DNA of 37,007 nucleotides. It comes from Clostridia bacterium (GTDB lineage Bacteria; Bacillota; Clostridia; Christensenellales; UBA1242). The position numbers and the translations under genes were made by a program. The stretch covers positions 1 to 37,007 of the forward strand of contig JAFXKG010000013.1 in NCBI GenBank assembly GCA_017531805.1, given 5' to 3'. The notes beneath the pieces are model-generated. The model searched no databases. It saw only the letters and a list, made by a program, of their open reading frames with translations, and was not told the origin of the DNA. Below are positions 5,373-13,713 of this stretch, in pieces. Numbering within the stretch: position 1 is the stretch's first letter; each line of letters starts with the position of its first letter.

Positions 5373-8246
5373 ATGGCAATATATAAATCATCATTTAACA
5401 AAAAGCCGGAGAAGAAAGAGAAAAAAGAAAAGCCTGAAAAGGAAATCAAAGTAAAAGAACAAAAAACCAAAGTAAAAAAGAAAGTTAATGTTCCACTTAT
5501 AACTTTGATTGTTTTTTCTGTATTGTTTTTGGTGTGTATTTTGCCATCTAACTTTTTAAAGAACTTTTTGCTAGGCATTTTTGGATTGTTAATATATCCT
5601 GTAACTGTTGTTGGTGCGTTTTTATCAACAATGATTATGCGTCACAAAAAATATAACATCAAAAAAAGATATATAATATTTTTAAGTTGTGCTTTGTTTA
5701 TCATTTGGTTTATTTTCCATTTAATACTTACTTCAAAAGTGCCATTGAACAGTTTTGGTGCTTACATTAAAGGTACATACAAAGCAAAAACCACAGCAGG
5801 TGGCATTATTTTCAGTTTGCTAAGTTATCCAATTGTAAAATTGCTTACAACTGTTGGCGCGTACATTTTCAGTGCAATAACATTGGCGATTTTTGTTGGT
5901 TTAATTATAGACTACATAAATGTAGAGCGTACAATGGGCACGGCAGAAAAGAAAAGCAAATTCGATTTTAAAAATATAGAAGAATTTAATTTTGAAGAAC
6001 AAAAACAAGAGCCAGTTTCAAAAGAAGAACATGCAAAACGCCTTGCAAGGCGCAAACTTGGGTTAGAAAAAGGCGAAACCACTGTAATATCCAGCAGTAT
6101 GCCTACTTTTTATATTGAAAACAAGATGCAAACAACTCGTCCAATCAGCAAACGAGAATATATTTTAACGCCATTAGAACCGGTTATTCCACCAGAAGAC
6201 ACTAATGATATTTTCAACAATACTGCATCAAGTGTTAGAAAAGAGACACAAACAAACAATTTCCAATCATTTGGCAGGCAAAATGCTCCACAACAAAATA
6301 CATTTAATAAAGAAGAAATCAAACCGGTTGAACAAGTTCAACATTACACCGAACCGGCGCAAGAAAACAAGTTTGAACCTTCAATAGACGATTTGTTGAG
6401 CAATGAAGATGAATATGACGATTTGATTGTTGAAGAAGACGAGTCTTTGGAAGGATACGAACCTGCTTTTGAAAAAGAAATGACAGATACTGACCAAGAC
6501 GAAACTGAAGGCGAAGAAATTGAAATTGATCTTGAAGATTTAAACGAAGACGCAGAAGAAACTGAAAATTACGAAGAAATAGAAATTACACCAGATCTTG
6601 ACAAGCAAGATTATGTGGATGAATATGCATACAACAAAGATCAATCAGATTTAGGCTCTAGTGTAGAAACAGAGGTTGTGCGTCCTAGTGTGGATATCAC
6701 AAAATTTAATTTGCCAAATCAAATCAAAAAACCAGTTGGCGAAGAAGAAATTAAGCCAGAAGTACCAAAACAAAAATTGGAAATTCCACCTTATGTTACT
6801 CCGCCAGTAGATTTGTTAAATTATATGGAAAATCCTGCACGCATCAGTGACGAAGAATTGCAGGACAATATAGACAGACTTGAACAAGTGCTGGAAGACT
6901 TTAAAGTGCCAGCAAAAGTAAACAATGTGCAAGTAGGACCAGCAGTTACAAGATACGAACTTACAATGCCAAGGGGTATATCAGTAAACAAAATTGCTCA
7001 AATGGCAGATGATATTGCCATGACGCTTGCATCAAATGGTTCTATTCGTGTAGAAGCACCAATACCAGGCAAAAATTCGGTTGGTATTGAAGTGCCTAAT
7101 GCACAAGTTAGCCCTGTAAGTTTGCGAGAACTTGTGGACAGTGAAGAATTTAGACAACGCGGCAATCCACTTTCATTTGTGTTAGGTAAGGATATTAATG
7201 GTGACATTATTTTCTGCAACCTAGACAAAATGCCACACTTGTTGGTTGCTGGTAGCACAGGCAGTGGTAAATCTGTTTGTTTAAATACTATGTTGTTGAG
7301 CATGTGTTACAAAGCGGGTCCGCAAGACTTGCGCTTGATTTTGGTAGACCCTAAAATGGTTGAATTTACAACATATAATGGATTACCACATTTGTTGATA
7401 CCAGAAGTTATCATAGGAAAAGACTTAACAATAAATGCACTTGATTGGGCAATTAAAGAAATGGAACGCAGATATGCCTTGTTTGCTAAAAATCATGTGG
7501 TAAATATCAATGAATTTAACAAAAGCGATTTGGTAAGAACAAAACAAGAAGAAAAATTGCCGTTTATTGTTATTGTTGTTGACGAGTTGGCAGACCTAAT
7601 GTTAGAAGCAAAACGCGAGATAGAAGACCGCATTGCAAAACTTGCTGCAAAAGCACGTGCTGCAGGTATTCATTTAGTACTTGCAACTCAACGTCCGTCA
7701 GTAGATGTAATCACAGGTACTGTTAAAGCAAACTTACCGTCTCGTGTTGCGTTTGCACTTACAAACTATATGGACAGCAAAACCGTACTTGATGGTGGCG
7801 GTGCAGAAAAATTGCTTGGCAAAGGCGATATGTTGTTTAAACCTCAAGACAAACCAGAGCCAAGACGTGTGCAAGGTGCATATGTTTCTAATGCAGAAAT
7901 TGCTGCAGTGGTTGAGTTTATTAAAAATAACAACAAACCTGTGTATGATGACGACGCAGGCAGAGCAATCAAAAACCCGCATGCTGAAAAACAAGCAAGT
8001 GCTGGAGTTGGTGCTCGTGATATGGAGTTTGACCCAGTTCTTAAAGAAGCACTTAGGATGTTTATTCAAACCAAACAGGCAAGTGGAAGCATGATTTCTA
8101 GACGCTATTCTGTAGGATTTAATCGTGCCGGCAGAATTATGGACCAAATGGAACGCGCTGGATTTATTGGTCCGCAAGAAGGCAGTAAACCGCGCACAGT
8201 GCTTATAACAATGGATGAATATAACGCAATTTTTGGTGAAGAATAA
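5373..8246 (+). CDS. ftsK: DNA translocase FtsK/SpoIIIE
   Basis: ATP-driven hexameric pump that moves chromosomal DNA through the division or sporulation septum. The 957-residue product starts at the ATG preceded by AAAGGA. It begins with a Lys-rich cytoplasmic tail (about 1-40). Four or so membrane segments follow (40-190), then a long acidic linker rich in Glu and Asp (about 290-470). The RecA-type motor has Walker A GSTGSGKS (627-634) and Walker B VIVVDE (Asp737, Glu738). A C-terminal winged-helix gamma domain (about 880-957, ASGSMISRRYSVGFNRAGRIMDQ region) should read polar chromosomal motifs. spoIVB and spoIIE in the window make a SpoIIIE-like role in forespore chromosome packing plausible; sequence alone does not separate it from vegetative FtsK or SftA. 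Monocistronic. Confidence 0.96.
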   Translation: MAIYKSSFNKKPEKKEKKEKPEKEIKVKEQKTKVKKKVNVPLITLIVFSVLFLVCILPSNFLKNFLLGIFGLLIYPVTVVGAFLSTMIMRHKKYNIKKRYIIFLSCALFIIWFIFHLILTSKVPLNSFGAYIKGTYKAKTTAGGIIFSLLSYPIVKLLTTVGAYIFSAITLAIFVGLIIDYINVERTMGTAEKKSKFDFKNIEEFNFEEQKQEPVSKEEHAKRLARRKLGLEKGETTVISSSMPTFYIENKMQTTRPISKREYILTPLEPVIPPEDTNDIFNNTASSVRKETQTNNFQSFGRQNAPQQNTFNKEEIKPVEQVQHYTEPAQENKFEPSIDDLLSNEDEYDDLIVEEDESLEGYEPAFEKEMTDTDQDETEGEEIEIDLEDLNEDAEETENYEEIEITPDLDKQDYVDEYAYNKDQSDLGSSVETEVVRPSVDITKFNLPNQIKKPVGEEEIKPEVPKQKLEIPPYVTPPVDLLNYMENPARISDEELQDNIDRLEQVLEDFKVPAKVNNVQVGPAVTRYELTMPRGISVNKIAQMADDIAMTLASNGSIRVEAPIPGKNSVGIEVPNAQVSPVSLRELVDSEEFRQRGNPLSFVLGKDINGDIIFCNLDKMPHLLVAGSTGSGKSVCLNTMLLSMCYKAGPQDLRLILVDPKMVEFTTYNGLPHLLIPEVIIGKDLTINALDWAIKEMERRYALFAKNHVVNINEFNKSDLVRTKQEEKLPFIVIVVDELADLMLEAKREIEDRIAKLAAKARAAGIHLVLATQRPSVDVITGTVKANLPSRVAFALTNYMDSKTVLDGGGAEKLLGKGDMLFKPQDKPEPRRVQGAYVSNAEIAAVVEFIKNNNKPVYDDDAGRAIKNPHAEKQASAGVGARDMEFDPVLKEALRMFIQTKQASGSMISRRYSVGFNRAGRIMDQMERAGFIGPQEGSKPRTVLITMDEYNAIFGEE

Positions 8247-8284
8247 TCACTTGCAATTTTTGTGTTTTACTTTTGCTTAACCTA

Positions 8285-8313
8285 TTGAAATTGACTTTTT
8301 GATATGATATAAT
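8285..8313 (+). promoter_or_regulatory. Promoter of the small frameshift-candidate ORF
   Basis: TTGAAA (8285-8290), 17-nt spacer, TATAAT (8308-8313) with a TGa extension. The leader of about 14 nt contains AGGAGA. Such a strong promoter argues that the short ORF behind it is real. Confidence 0.9.
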
Positions 8314-8333
8314 AAAATTGATAGGAGACAAAT

Positions 8334-8518
8334 ATGGAACAAAAAAACAAACCATGTCAATATTGGCAAAAACTGCAGAAAACCATCCAGTATTTGTGCT
8401 AACAAAACAAGAAGAAAAAACTTCAACAGTAGAGCAAAATAAAAATATTCAAAGAATAAAAAGAAACGCAAAATTGTTTGAAGAAACCAACTTAAACAAA
8501 CCACAACAGAAGAATTAG
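8334..8518 (+). CDS. Small gene with a candidate programmed -1 frameshift
   Basis: A near-consensus promoter and AGGAGA direct initiation to the ATG at 8334. That frame closes after only 22 codons, with the stop just past 8399. The -1 frame stays open to the TAG at 8516-8518. The shift point is explicit: codons CAA AAA AAC at 8340-8348 contain A_AAA_AAC (8342-8348), a canonical -1 slippery heptamer in the correct phase. Slipping there gives a Lys/Gln/Asn-rich protein of about 61 residues with no recognised domain. A run of seven As also permits polymerase slippage or a one-base sequencing error. An alternative start at 8354 has no ribosome site. A strong terminator follows. Function unknown. 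Confidence 0.55.
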
Positions 8519-8525
8519 GTTTATA

Positions 8526-8556
8526 AAAAAGCACCAGTTTATACTGGTGTTTTTTA
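8526..8556. terminator. Bidirectional terminator between the small ORF and spoIVB
   Basis: CACCAGT and ACTGGTG form the stem with a TTAT loop. Runs of A before and T after give a U-tract in both directions, so it serves both convergent units. Confidence 0.92.
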
Positions 8557-8561
8557 AGATG

Positions 8562-9782
8562 TTAATTGTCCACCATCCAGTCGATGTAAACTCCGTAACC
8601 CCTGGTTGGGTCATTTAAGAAAACATGCGTAACGGCACCAACAATTTTACCATTTTGCACAATTGGGCTACCGCTCATGCCTTGTATAATACCGCCAGTT
8701 TTTTCTAACAACTCTTTGTCGGTGACTTTTATTATCATACTTTTGTCGTCGGCTGTGTTTTGCTTGTTTGCTTTTATGATTTTTATATCGTATGCTTTTA
8801 CTCCTTCGTTATCAAGATTGCAATATATTTTTGCATCGCCTAATTGGACACTTAATCTTCCGCCCAAAGTGGCAGTACGCTTTGGGTTTATCATAGTTTT
8901 GTTTAATATATTGCCATACACGCCATATTTACAATTGGTGTCGGCTAAACCAATCGCATCATCACTAAGATTTATTGAAGAGCGTATTTCTCCAGGGTTG
9001 TTTTTCTCTCCCTTTTTGATACCTATAAGTTGACATTTGTAAATGTTGCCGCTATCCACATTAAAATTGCCACCAAGTGAACTATCAACAATTGGATGAC
9101 CAACTGCACCAAATCTAAAATCAGATTGCTTTACATAGGTTAGTGTGCCAACACCACTTGCACTGTTGCGTACCCACAAGCCAAGTTTGTATTTTTGACT
9201 AAATAGGTCGTATACTGGTGTTATGGTTGTTTCAAATTCTTCATTATTTCGTTTTGCAGTCAATTTCAATTCTTTACCCGCAAGTGAAGGTAGATTTATA
9301 ATTCTGTCAATATCTTGAATATTCTCAATTTCAATATCTTCAATTTTCAAAATTGCGTCGCCGTCCTGTATACCACTTGTCACGATAGGTTCTTTTGTGC
9401 CATCTTTTGTTACAACTGCATTGCTACCAACACAAATCACGCCTTCGCTAAACAAGTTAAAACCAACAGTTTCACCACCGACATAAACATCTGTGTCCGT
9501 AAGTAAGCGTACATTAACTTTTTTTATAGTAAACAAATTAAAAAGTTTTACGCTCATGACAGTGTTGGTCAATTCGCCATTGCTTGCAACATTAATATTT
9601 TCTGGCAATTCCAAACTTATAAAAGATGAATATTCATCCGTTTTGTTTGCGTTCTCAATGTCGCTATATGTCACAATCATCTCGTCTGGCAAAGCATTTG
9701 CTTTTTTGATATTAGGCAATAAAAATGCCGTACCCAACATTACAAAAATTAAGGAAAGTGAAATAAAAAATAGCTTTTTCAT
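8562..9782 (-). CDS. spoIVB: Stage IV sporulation serine protease SpoIVB
   Basis: In sporulating Bacillota this S55-family protease is secreted from the forespore and cleaves SpoIVFA, triggering SpoIVFB to process pro-sigma-K in the mother cell. The 406-residue product starts at the ATG at 9782, preceded by GGAG; an upstream in-frame GTG lies inside that ribosome site. It has an N-terminal signal anchor (about 5-27) and a PDZ domain (near 110-190). The peptidase domain carries LGLWVRNSASGVGTL, FGAVGHPI (catalytic His region) and GGIIQGMSGSPIVQNG (nucleophile Ser in MSGSP). It ends with the family's typical THVFLNDPTRGYGVYI segment. It is a single-gene unit; spo0A and recN, its usual partners in Bacillus, are not here. 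I could not assign a sporulation-sigma promoter. Confidence 0.96.
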   Translation of the reverse strand: MKKLFFISLSLIFVMLGTAFLLPNIKKANALPDEMIVTYSDIENANKTDEYSSFISLELPENINVASNGELTNTVMSVKLFNLFTIKKVNVRLLTDTDVYVGGETVGFNLFSEGVICVGSNAVVTKDGTKEPIVTSGIQDGDAILKIEDIEIENIQDIDRIINLPSLAGKELKLTAKRNNEEFETTITPVYDLFSQKYKLGLWVRNSASGVGTLTYVKQSDFRFGAVGHPIVDSSLGGNFNVDSGNIYKCQLIGIKKGEKNNPGEIRSSINLSDDAIGLADTNCKYGVYGNILNKTMINPKRTATLGGRLSVQLGDAKIYCNLDNEGVKAYDIKIIKANKQNTADDKSMIIKVTDKELLEKTGGIIQGMSGSPIVQNGKIVGAVTHVFLNDPTRGYGVYIDWMVDN

Positions 9783-9836
9783 GATTTTCTCCACATTTAG
9801 TGTGTGTGCAAATGTAGATTTTATGTGGAAAAACTA

Positions 9837-9865
9837 TTGACAAAAACTTGAATTTAGTATAATAT
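9837..9865 (+). promoter_or_regulatory. Promoter of rpsO
   Basis: TTGACA (9837-9842), 17-nt spacer, TAATAT (9860-9865); an overlapping TATAAT starts at 9858. The start is predicted near 9872, giving a leader of about 70 nt. Confidence 0.88.
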
Positions 9866-9867
9866 AT

Positions 9868-9944
9868 CAAGGTACCTTGACAACAGTTGTGCGAAAACTC
9901 CAACGCTAACGTTGTTACAGGCGAATATGTAAAAGGAGAAAAGT
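9868..9944 (+). promoter_or_regulatory. Structured 5' leader of rpsO, candidate S15 autoregulatory site
   Basis: The roughly 70-nt leader contains a perfect 12-nt palindrome (CAAGGTACCTTG, 9868-9879), ACAAC-A-GTTGT at 9880-9890 and a hairpin CAACG-CTAA-CGTTG (9901-9914). The CAAC and GTTG pieces could pair alternatively. Autoregulation of rpsO by S15 binding its own leader is well known in bacteria. That this leader does so is inference. Confidence 0.45.
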
Positions 9945-10205
9945 ATGAAATTGAACAAAGCTGAAATTATCAAAGAATTTGGTAAAGACGAAAAAGACAC
10001 TGGTAGTGTAGAAGTTCAAATTGCATTGTTGACAGAAAGAATCAAAAACTTAACTGCTCACTTGAAAAACAACAAGCAAGACAAACACTCAACTCGTGGT
10101 CTTAACAAAATGGTTTCAACTCGTAAAAAATTGTTGAACTATTTAACAGAAACTGATATCGAAAAAGCACGTGCATTAAAAGCAAAACTTGGCATACGTG
10201 GTTAA
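9945..10205 (+). CDS. rpsO: 30S ribosomal protein S15
   Basis: A primary binder of 16S rRNA helices 20-22 and the central-domain junction in small-subunit assembly. The 86-residue product has the family signature from [15 protein letters not shown] through LLNYL to the [11 protein letters not shown] end. AAAGGAG is well placed before the ATG. It sits immediately upstream of pnp, the order conserved in most bacteria. Each gene has its own promoter, and a strong terminator lies between them, so coupling is likely partial. Confidence 0.98.
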   Translation: MKLNKAEIIKEFGKDEKDTGSVEVQIALLTERIKNLTAHLKNNKQDKHSTRGLNKMVSTRKKLLNYLTETDIEKARALKAKLGIRG

Positions 10206-10209
10206 TTTA

Positions 10210-10235
10210 AAGGCGCAAAACAAGCGCCTTTTTTA
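10210..10235 (+). terminator. Intrinsic terminator between rpsO and pnp
   Basis: AAGGCGC (10210-10216) pairs with GCGCCTT (10224-10230) across a 7-nt loop, followed by a T-run. Confidence 0.92.
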
Positions 10236-10275
10236 TTTTTTGTTAGTTAAATCTATTTATTTTTTTTTAATTATG

Positions 10276-10284
10276 TGTTATAAT
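10276..10284 (+). promoter_or_regulatory. Extended -10 promoter of pnp
   Basis: TGtTATAAT at 10276-10284 with no convincing -35. The leader is about 20 nt with AGAAGGAG before the ATG. Confidence 0.75.
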
Positions 10285-10310
10285 ATACTCGGTTAATTAG
10301 AAGGAGAATT

Positions 10311-12407
10311 ATGAAAGAGACAATTTACAAAACCGAAATCGGTGGAAAAAGTGTCGAAGTTCAATTAGGTAAGTATTGTGAGCAAGCAAGCGGTCACTGT
10401 ATCGTTCGTTGTGGCGACACTGTAGTAATGGTAAACGCTACAATGTCAAAAGCTCCGCGTCCAGGTATGGATTTCTTCCCTTTGAGCGTAGACTATGAAG
10501 AAAAAATGTATAGCGTGGGTAAAATCCCAGGTGGTTGGAAAAAAAGAGAAGGTCGCCCAGGCGATAATGCAATTTTAAAAAGTCGTTTGATTGACAGGCC
10601 TTTGCGTCCATTGTTCCCAAAAGGTTTTTATAATGATGTTACTATTATTGCTACAACACTAAGCGTAGATCCAGATATTGCACCAGAAACTTTGGCAATG
10701 TTTGGCAGTTCTGTTGCTTTAAGCGTAAGTGATATCCCATTTGCTGGCCCTACAGGATCAGTAAAAGTTGCTTGCGTTGATGGTAAATTTATTGTCAACC
10801 CTACAGTTGCAGAATTAGATGCAAGCACAATCGATTTGACAGTAAGTGGCACAAAAGAAGCCATCTTGATGGTAGAAGCTGGTGCAAAAGAAGTTAGCGA
10901 AGAACTTATGTTGGATGCTATTATGTTTGCACACGAAGAAATCAAAAAGCAAGTTGCTTTCATCGAAAAGATTATGAAAGATATTTTCGGTAAAGATGGA
11001 AAACAAATTAGTTCTAATGTAGAATTTGATGAAATTCCGGAAGAAATCAACAATGCAGTTCGTGAATATGCAACTGAAAAGGTAGAAAAAGTTTTTGAAT
11101 GTTACGATAGACAAATTCGTCAAGATTTAGAAGACGAATTGGACGCTGAAGTACAAGAACATTTCTTAGAAATCTATCCAGACGACATGAAGGCAGTTGG
11201 ACAAGTGCTTTACAATATGAAAAAGGAACTTGTTCGTCATAAAATCTTATATAAAAACATCCGTCCAGACGGCAGAAAAACAAACGAAATCCGTCCTATT
11301 TGGTGCGAAGTTGGTTTGCTTCCACGCGTTCATGGTTCAGGCGTGTTCACTCGTGGACAAACTCAAGCCTTAACAACATGTACTTTAGGTATGATAAGCG
11401 AAGCGCAAGAATTAGACGGCTTAGAAACAGAAGAATATAAACGCTATATGCACCAATATAACATGCCAGGTTACACTACAGGCGAAGCAAAACCTTTGCG
11501 TTCTCCAGGTAGACGCGAAATTGGTCACGGTGCGTTGGCAGAAAGAGCATTGATTCCTGTTCTTCCAAGTGAAGAAGAATTCCCATATGCTATCCGTATG
11601 GTAAGTGATATCTTGTCTTCAAATGGTTCAACATCAATGGCTTCTACTTGTGGTAGTACATTGGCACTTATGGATGCTGGTGTTCCTATCAAAGCTCCAG
11701 TTGCTGGTGTTGCAATGGGCTTGATGAAAGATAAAGATAGCGACAAAGTTGCAGTTTTGACAGACATTCAAGGTCTTGAAGATTTCTTAGGAGATATGGA
11801 CTTTAAAGTTACTGGTACTGAACATGGTATCACTGCAATACAAATGGATATTAAAATTCATGGTATTGATAGAAATATTTTAACAACTGCATTAGAACAA
11901 GCAAGACTTGGTCGTCTTGAAATTTTAAAACATATGTTAAAAACAATCAAAGCACCAAGAAAAGAACTCAGCAAATATGCACCTAAGATTTTATCATTTA
12001 AGATTGATCCAGAAAAAATCCGTGATGTTATTGGTACAGGCGGCAAAGTTATCAACCAAATCATTGCGGAAACTGGTGTTAAAATTGACATCAAGGATGA
12101 AGGTGATGTATTTGTATCTGCAATCGACAAAGACATGATGGAAAAAGCAAAAACTATCATTATGACAATCGTGTCTGACCTAGACTTAAATTGTGAATAT
12201 GAAGGAACAGTTGTTCGCACAACTCAATTTGGTGCATTTGTAGAAGTTGCGCCAGGTAAAGATGGTATGGTTCACATTTCTAAACTCAGCAAAGATCATG
12301 TAGAAAAAGTTGAAGATGTTGTAAAAGTTGGAGACAGAGTTTTGGTTAAAACAATCAAGATTGACGATCGTGGCAGAGTTGATATGAAATTAATTAAAAA
12401 ATTGTAA
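10311..12407 (+). CDS. pnp: Polynucleotide phosphorylase
   Basis: A trimeric 3'-5' exoribonuclease that degrades mRNA phosphorolytically to NDPs and can add heteropolymeric tails. At 698 residues it is the normal length. It has two RNase PH domains separated by the helical linker (the second opens with IRPDGRKTNEIRPI, near residue 315). A KH domain follows with its GTGG loop at residues 575-578, then an S1 domain from about 622 to the end (YEGTVVRTTQFGAFVEVAPGKDG). The ATG follows AGAAGGAG. Codon use looks more optimised, consistent with high expression. It lies downstream of rpsO, in the conserved order. Confidence 0.98.
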   Translation: MKETIYKTEIGGKSVEVQLGKYCEQASGHCIVRCGDTVVMVNATMSKAPRPGMDFFPLSVDYEEKMYSVGKIPGGWKKREGRPGDNAILKSRLIDRPLRPLFPKGFYNDVTIIATTLSVDPDIAPETLAMFGSSVALSVSDIPFAGPTGSVKVACVDGKFIVNPTVAELDASTIDLTVSGTKEAILMVEAGAKEVSEELMLDAIMFAHEEIKKQVAFIEKIMKDIFGKDGKQISSNVEFDEIPEEINNAVREYATEKVEKVFECYDRQIRQDLEDELDAEVQEHFLEIYPDDMKAVGQVLYNMKKELVRHKILYKNIRPDGRKTNEIRPIWCEVGLLPRVHGSGVFTRGQTQALTTCTLGMISEAQELDGLETEEYKRYMHQYNMPGYTTGEAKPLRSPGRREIGHGALAERALIPVLPSEEEFPYAIRMVSDILSSNGSTSMASTCGSTLALMDAGVPIKAPVAGVAMGLMKDKDSDKVAVLTDIQGLEDFLGDMDFKVTGTEHGITAIQMDIKIHGIDRNILTTALEQARLGRLEILKHMLKTIKAPRKELSKYAPKILSFKIDPEKIRDVIGTGGKVINQIIAETGVKIDIKDEGDVFVSAIDKDMMEKAKTIIMTIVSDLDLNCEYEGTVVRTTQFGAFVEVAPGKDGMVHISKLSKDHVEKVEDVVKVGDRVLVKTIKIDDRGRVDMKLIKKL

Positions 12408-12466
12408 TTAATTTTAAAAAATTATTTAATAATATTTTGAAAAAATATAAAAAATAATTAAAAAAC

Positions 12467-12495
12467 AAAAAACCGAAATAATTTTCGGTTTTTTT
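12467..12495. terminator. Bidirectional terminator between pnp and the orphan at 12512
   Basis: AACCGAAA (12471-12478) pairs with TTTCGGTT (12483-12490), flanked by A-runs upstream and T-runs downstream, so it can stop both convergent transcripts. Confidence 0.9.
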
Positions 12496-12511
12496 ATAAA
12501 ATAACTAAATA

Positions 12512-12784
12512 TTAAATATTTGTGCAATTTTCAGAAATACTAGAAAATTCATTTAGAATATAACAAGCAGTTTCCCAATTTTCTTGACCCATATTTCCTT
12601 GTACAATTTTTAACTCTGTGTCTTTTAGATTTTTAAGTAGACTTTTAATATGGAAAGCAAACTCTCTTGATAAATCGTTGTAATCTTGTGAGTCATCTTT
12701 AAAATTTTGTTTAACATTTTTCCATTGAATAATGGATTCAATAATATTATTACTAATGAAAGTATATTTTAAGTTTTCTGACAT
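12512..12784 (-). CDS. Uncharacterised small helical protein
   Basis: 90 residues, not recognised. The ATG at 12784 is preferred over an upstream in-frame start because AAGGGG lies at the right distance. It is predicted soluble and helical, acidic and Asn/Gln-rich, with one conserved-looking segment NMGQENWETACYILNEF near the C-terminus. There is no signal peptide. It has its own consensus -35 promoter and shares a terminator with pnp. It interrupts the pnp-ylxY adjacency seen in Bacillus. Function unknown. Confidence 0.72.
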   Translation of the reverse strand: MSENLKYTFISNNIIESIIQWKNVKQNFKDDSQDYNDLSREFAFHIKSLLKNLKDTELKIVQGNMGQENWETACYILNEFSSISENCTNI

Positions 12785-12804
12785 ATTAGCCCCTTTTTGT
12801 GTGA

Positions 12805-12833
12805 TAAATAACATAACAAGAGACATTTGTCAA
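12805..12833 (-). promoter_or_regulatory. Promoter of the orphan at 12512
   Basis: Minus strand: TTGACA (12828-12833), 17-nt spacer, TATTTA (12805-12810) with a TGt extension. It lies back-to-back with the gene at 12880. Confidence 0.78.
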
Positions 12834-12879
12834 CTTGTATATTTATCATATTTTACAATATTATCAAATATATTGTTTT

Positions 12880-13569
12880 ATGAAAAAAACAATTTTTAAA
12901 GCAAACATTTTAATAGTTGCTATGTTGGTTGTATTGGTTACAATAACTTTCAGCAACGCAAAGAGTTTAAGTGTACAAGCAGACAGCAGAGTTATATATT
13001 CTGGAGACACAAGCAAAAACAATATATGCTTGATGATAAATGTCTATCAAGGCAACGAATATATTGAATCTATGCTAGATGTTTTAGATGTTTATCAAGT
13101 TAAAACAACTTTTTTTGTTGGTGGTAGTTGGGTTGTAAAAAACATAGATTTAGTTAAAGAGATTTATACAAGAGGACACGAAATTGGCAATCATGGATTT
13201 TATCATAAAGACCAAGATAAATTGAGTTTTGAAGATAATATGCAAGAGATAAAAATGTGTCATGATCTAATTAGTAAAAATCTTGGGATTGAGATGACAC
13301 TTTTTGCACCGCCAAGCGGAGCATATAATATTTCAACCGTTGATGCTGCAACAAGTTTAAATTACAAAACAATAATGTGGACACATGATACTATTGATTG
13401 GAGAGATCAAAACTCAGATTTGATTTTCAAGCGCGCAACAAAAGATTTGTCTAATGGTGATTTGATATTGATGCATCCAACCGAAAAATCAGTACAAGCC
13501 TTAACACAAATTTTAGCGTACGCAGTAAACAATGGTTTTGAACCAACAACCGTATCTAAATGTTTGTAA
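12880..13569 (+). CDS. YlxY-like polysaccharide deacetylase homologue lacking the catalytic Asp pair
   Basis: A NodB-homology protein, probably exported. The 229 residues start MKKTIFKAN, followed by a hydrophobic signal or anchor segment (about 8-26). The fold is clear from VKTTFFVGGSWV, RGHEIGNHGFYHKD (His-x3-His metal site kept) and the C-terminal GDLILMHPTEKS. The first NodB motif, normally TFDDG with catalytic and metal-binding Asp, reads INVYQGNEY here, so ordinary deacetylase chemistry is unlikely. As I recall, Bacillus YlxY, encoded just after pnp, has a similar INVAWGNEY-type degeneration; the position two genes after pnp fits. No Shine-Dalgarno precedes the ATG, and a TATATT ends 5 nt upstream, so initiation may be leaderless. 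Confidence 0.85.
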   Translation: MKKTIFKANILIVAMLVVLVTITFSNAKSLSVQADSRVIYSGDTSKNNICLMINVYQGNEYIESMLDVLDVYQVKTTFFVGGSWVVKNIDLVKEIYTRGHEIGNHGFYHKDQDKLSFEDNMQEIKMCHDLISKNLGIEMTLFAPPSGAYNISTVDAATSLNYKTIMWTHDTIDWRDQNSDLIFKRATKDLSNGDLILMHPTEKSVQALTQILAYAVNNGFEPTTVSKCL

Positions 13570-13678
13570 AAAATAAAATATTTTATAAAAATTGTAAAAA
13601 ATAATAAAAAATTATTAAAAAAATACAAAAATAATTAATTTTTTGACATTTTTCTTTAAATTTAAATTAATTTTAATG

Positions 13679-13687
13679 TGTTATTAT
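13679..13687 (+). promoter_or_regulatory. Possible extended -10 promoter of spoIIE
   Basis: TGtTATTAT at 13679-13687, 27 nt before the ATG. A TTGACA at 13643-13648 is too far away to serve it as a -35. Sporulation-specific control would be expected, but I cannot demonstrate it from the sequence. Confidence 0.35.
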
Positions 13688-13713
13688 TAATTTTAAATAT
13701 TTAAAGGAAAATT

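Noticed and set aside
7734..8177. 147-codon open frame antisense to ftsK
   Set aside because: No Shine-Dalgarno or promoter, Cys/His/Phe-rich composition typical of a reversed gene, and it lies wholly within the conserved motor domain.
11858..12220. Open frames antisense to pnp
   Set aside because: Explained by codon bias of the highly expressed pnp gene; no start signals or recognisable domains.
13641..13649. Spo0A-box-like TGTCAAA (reverse strand) upstream of spoIIE
   Set aside because: The match is simply the reverse complement of a TTTGACA-type hexamer, common in AT-rich promoters. No second box and no properly spaced -10 support it.
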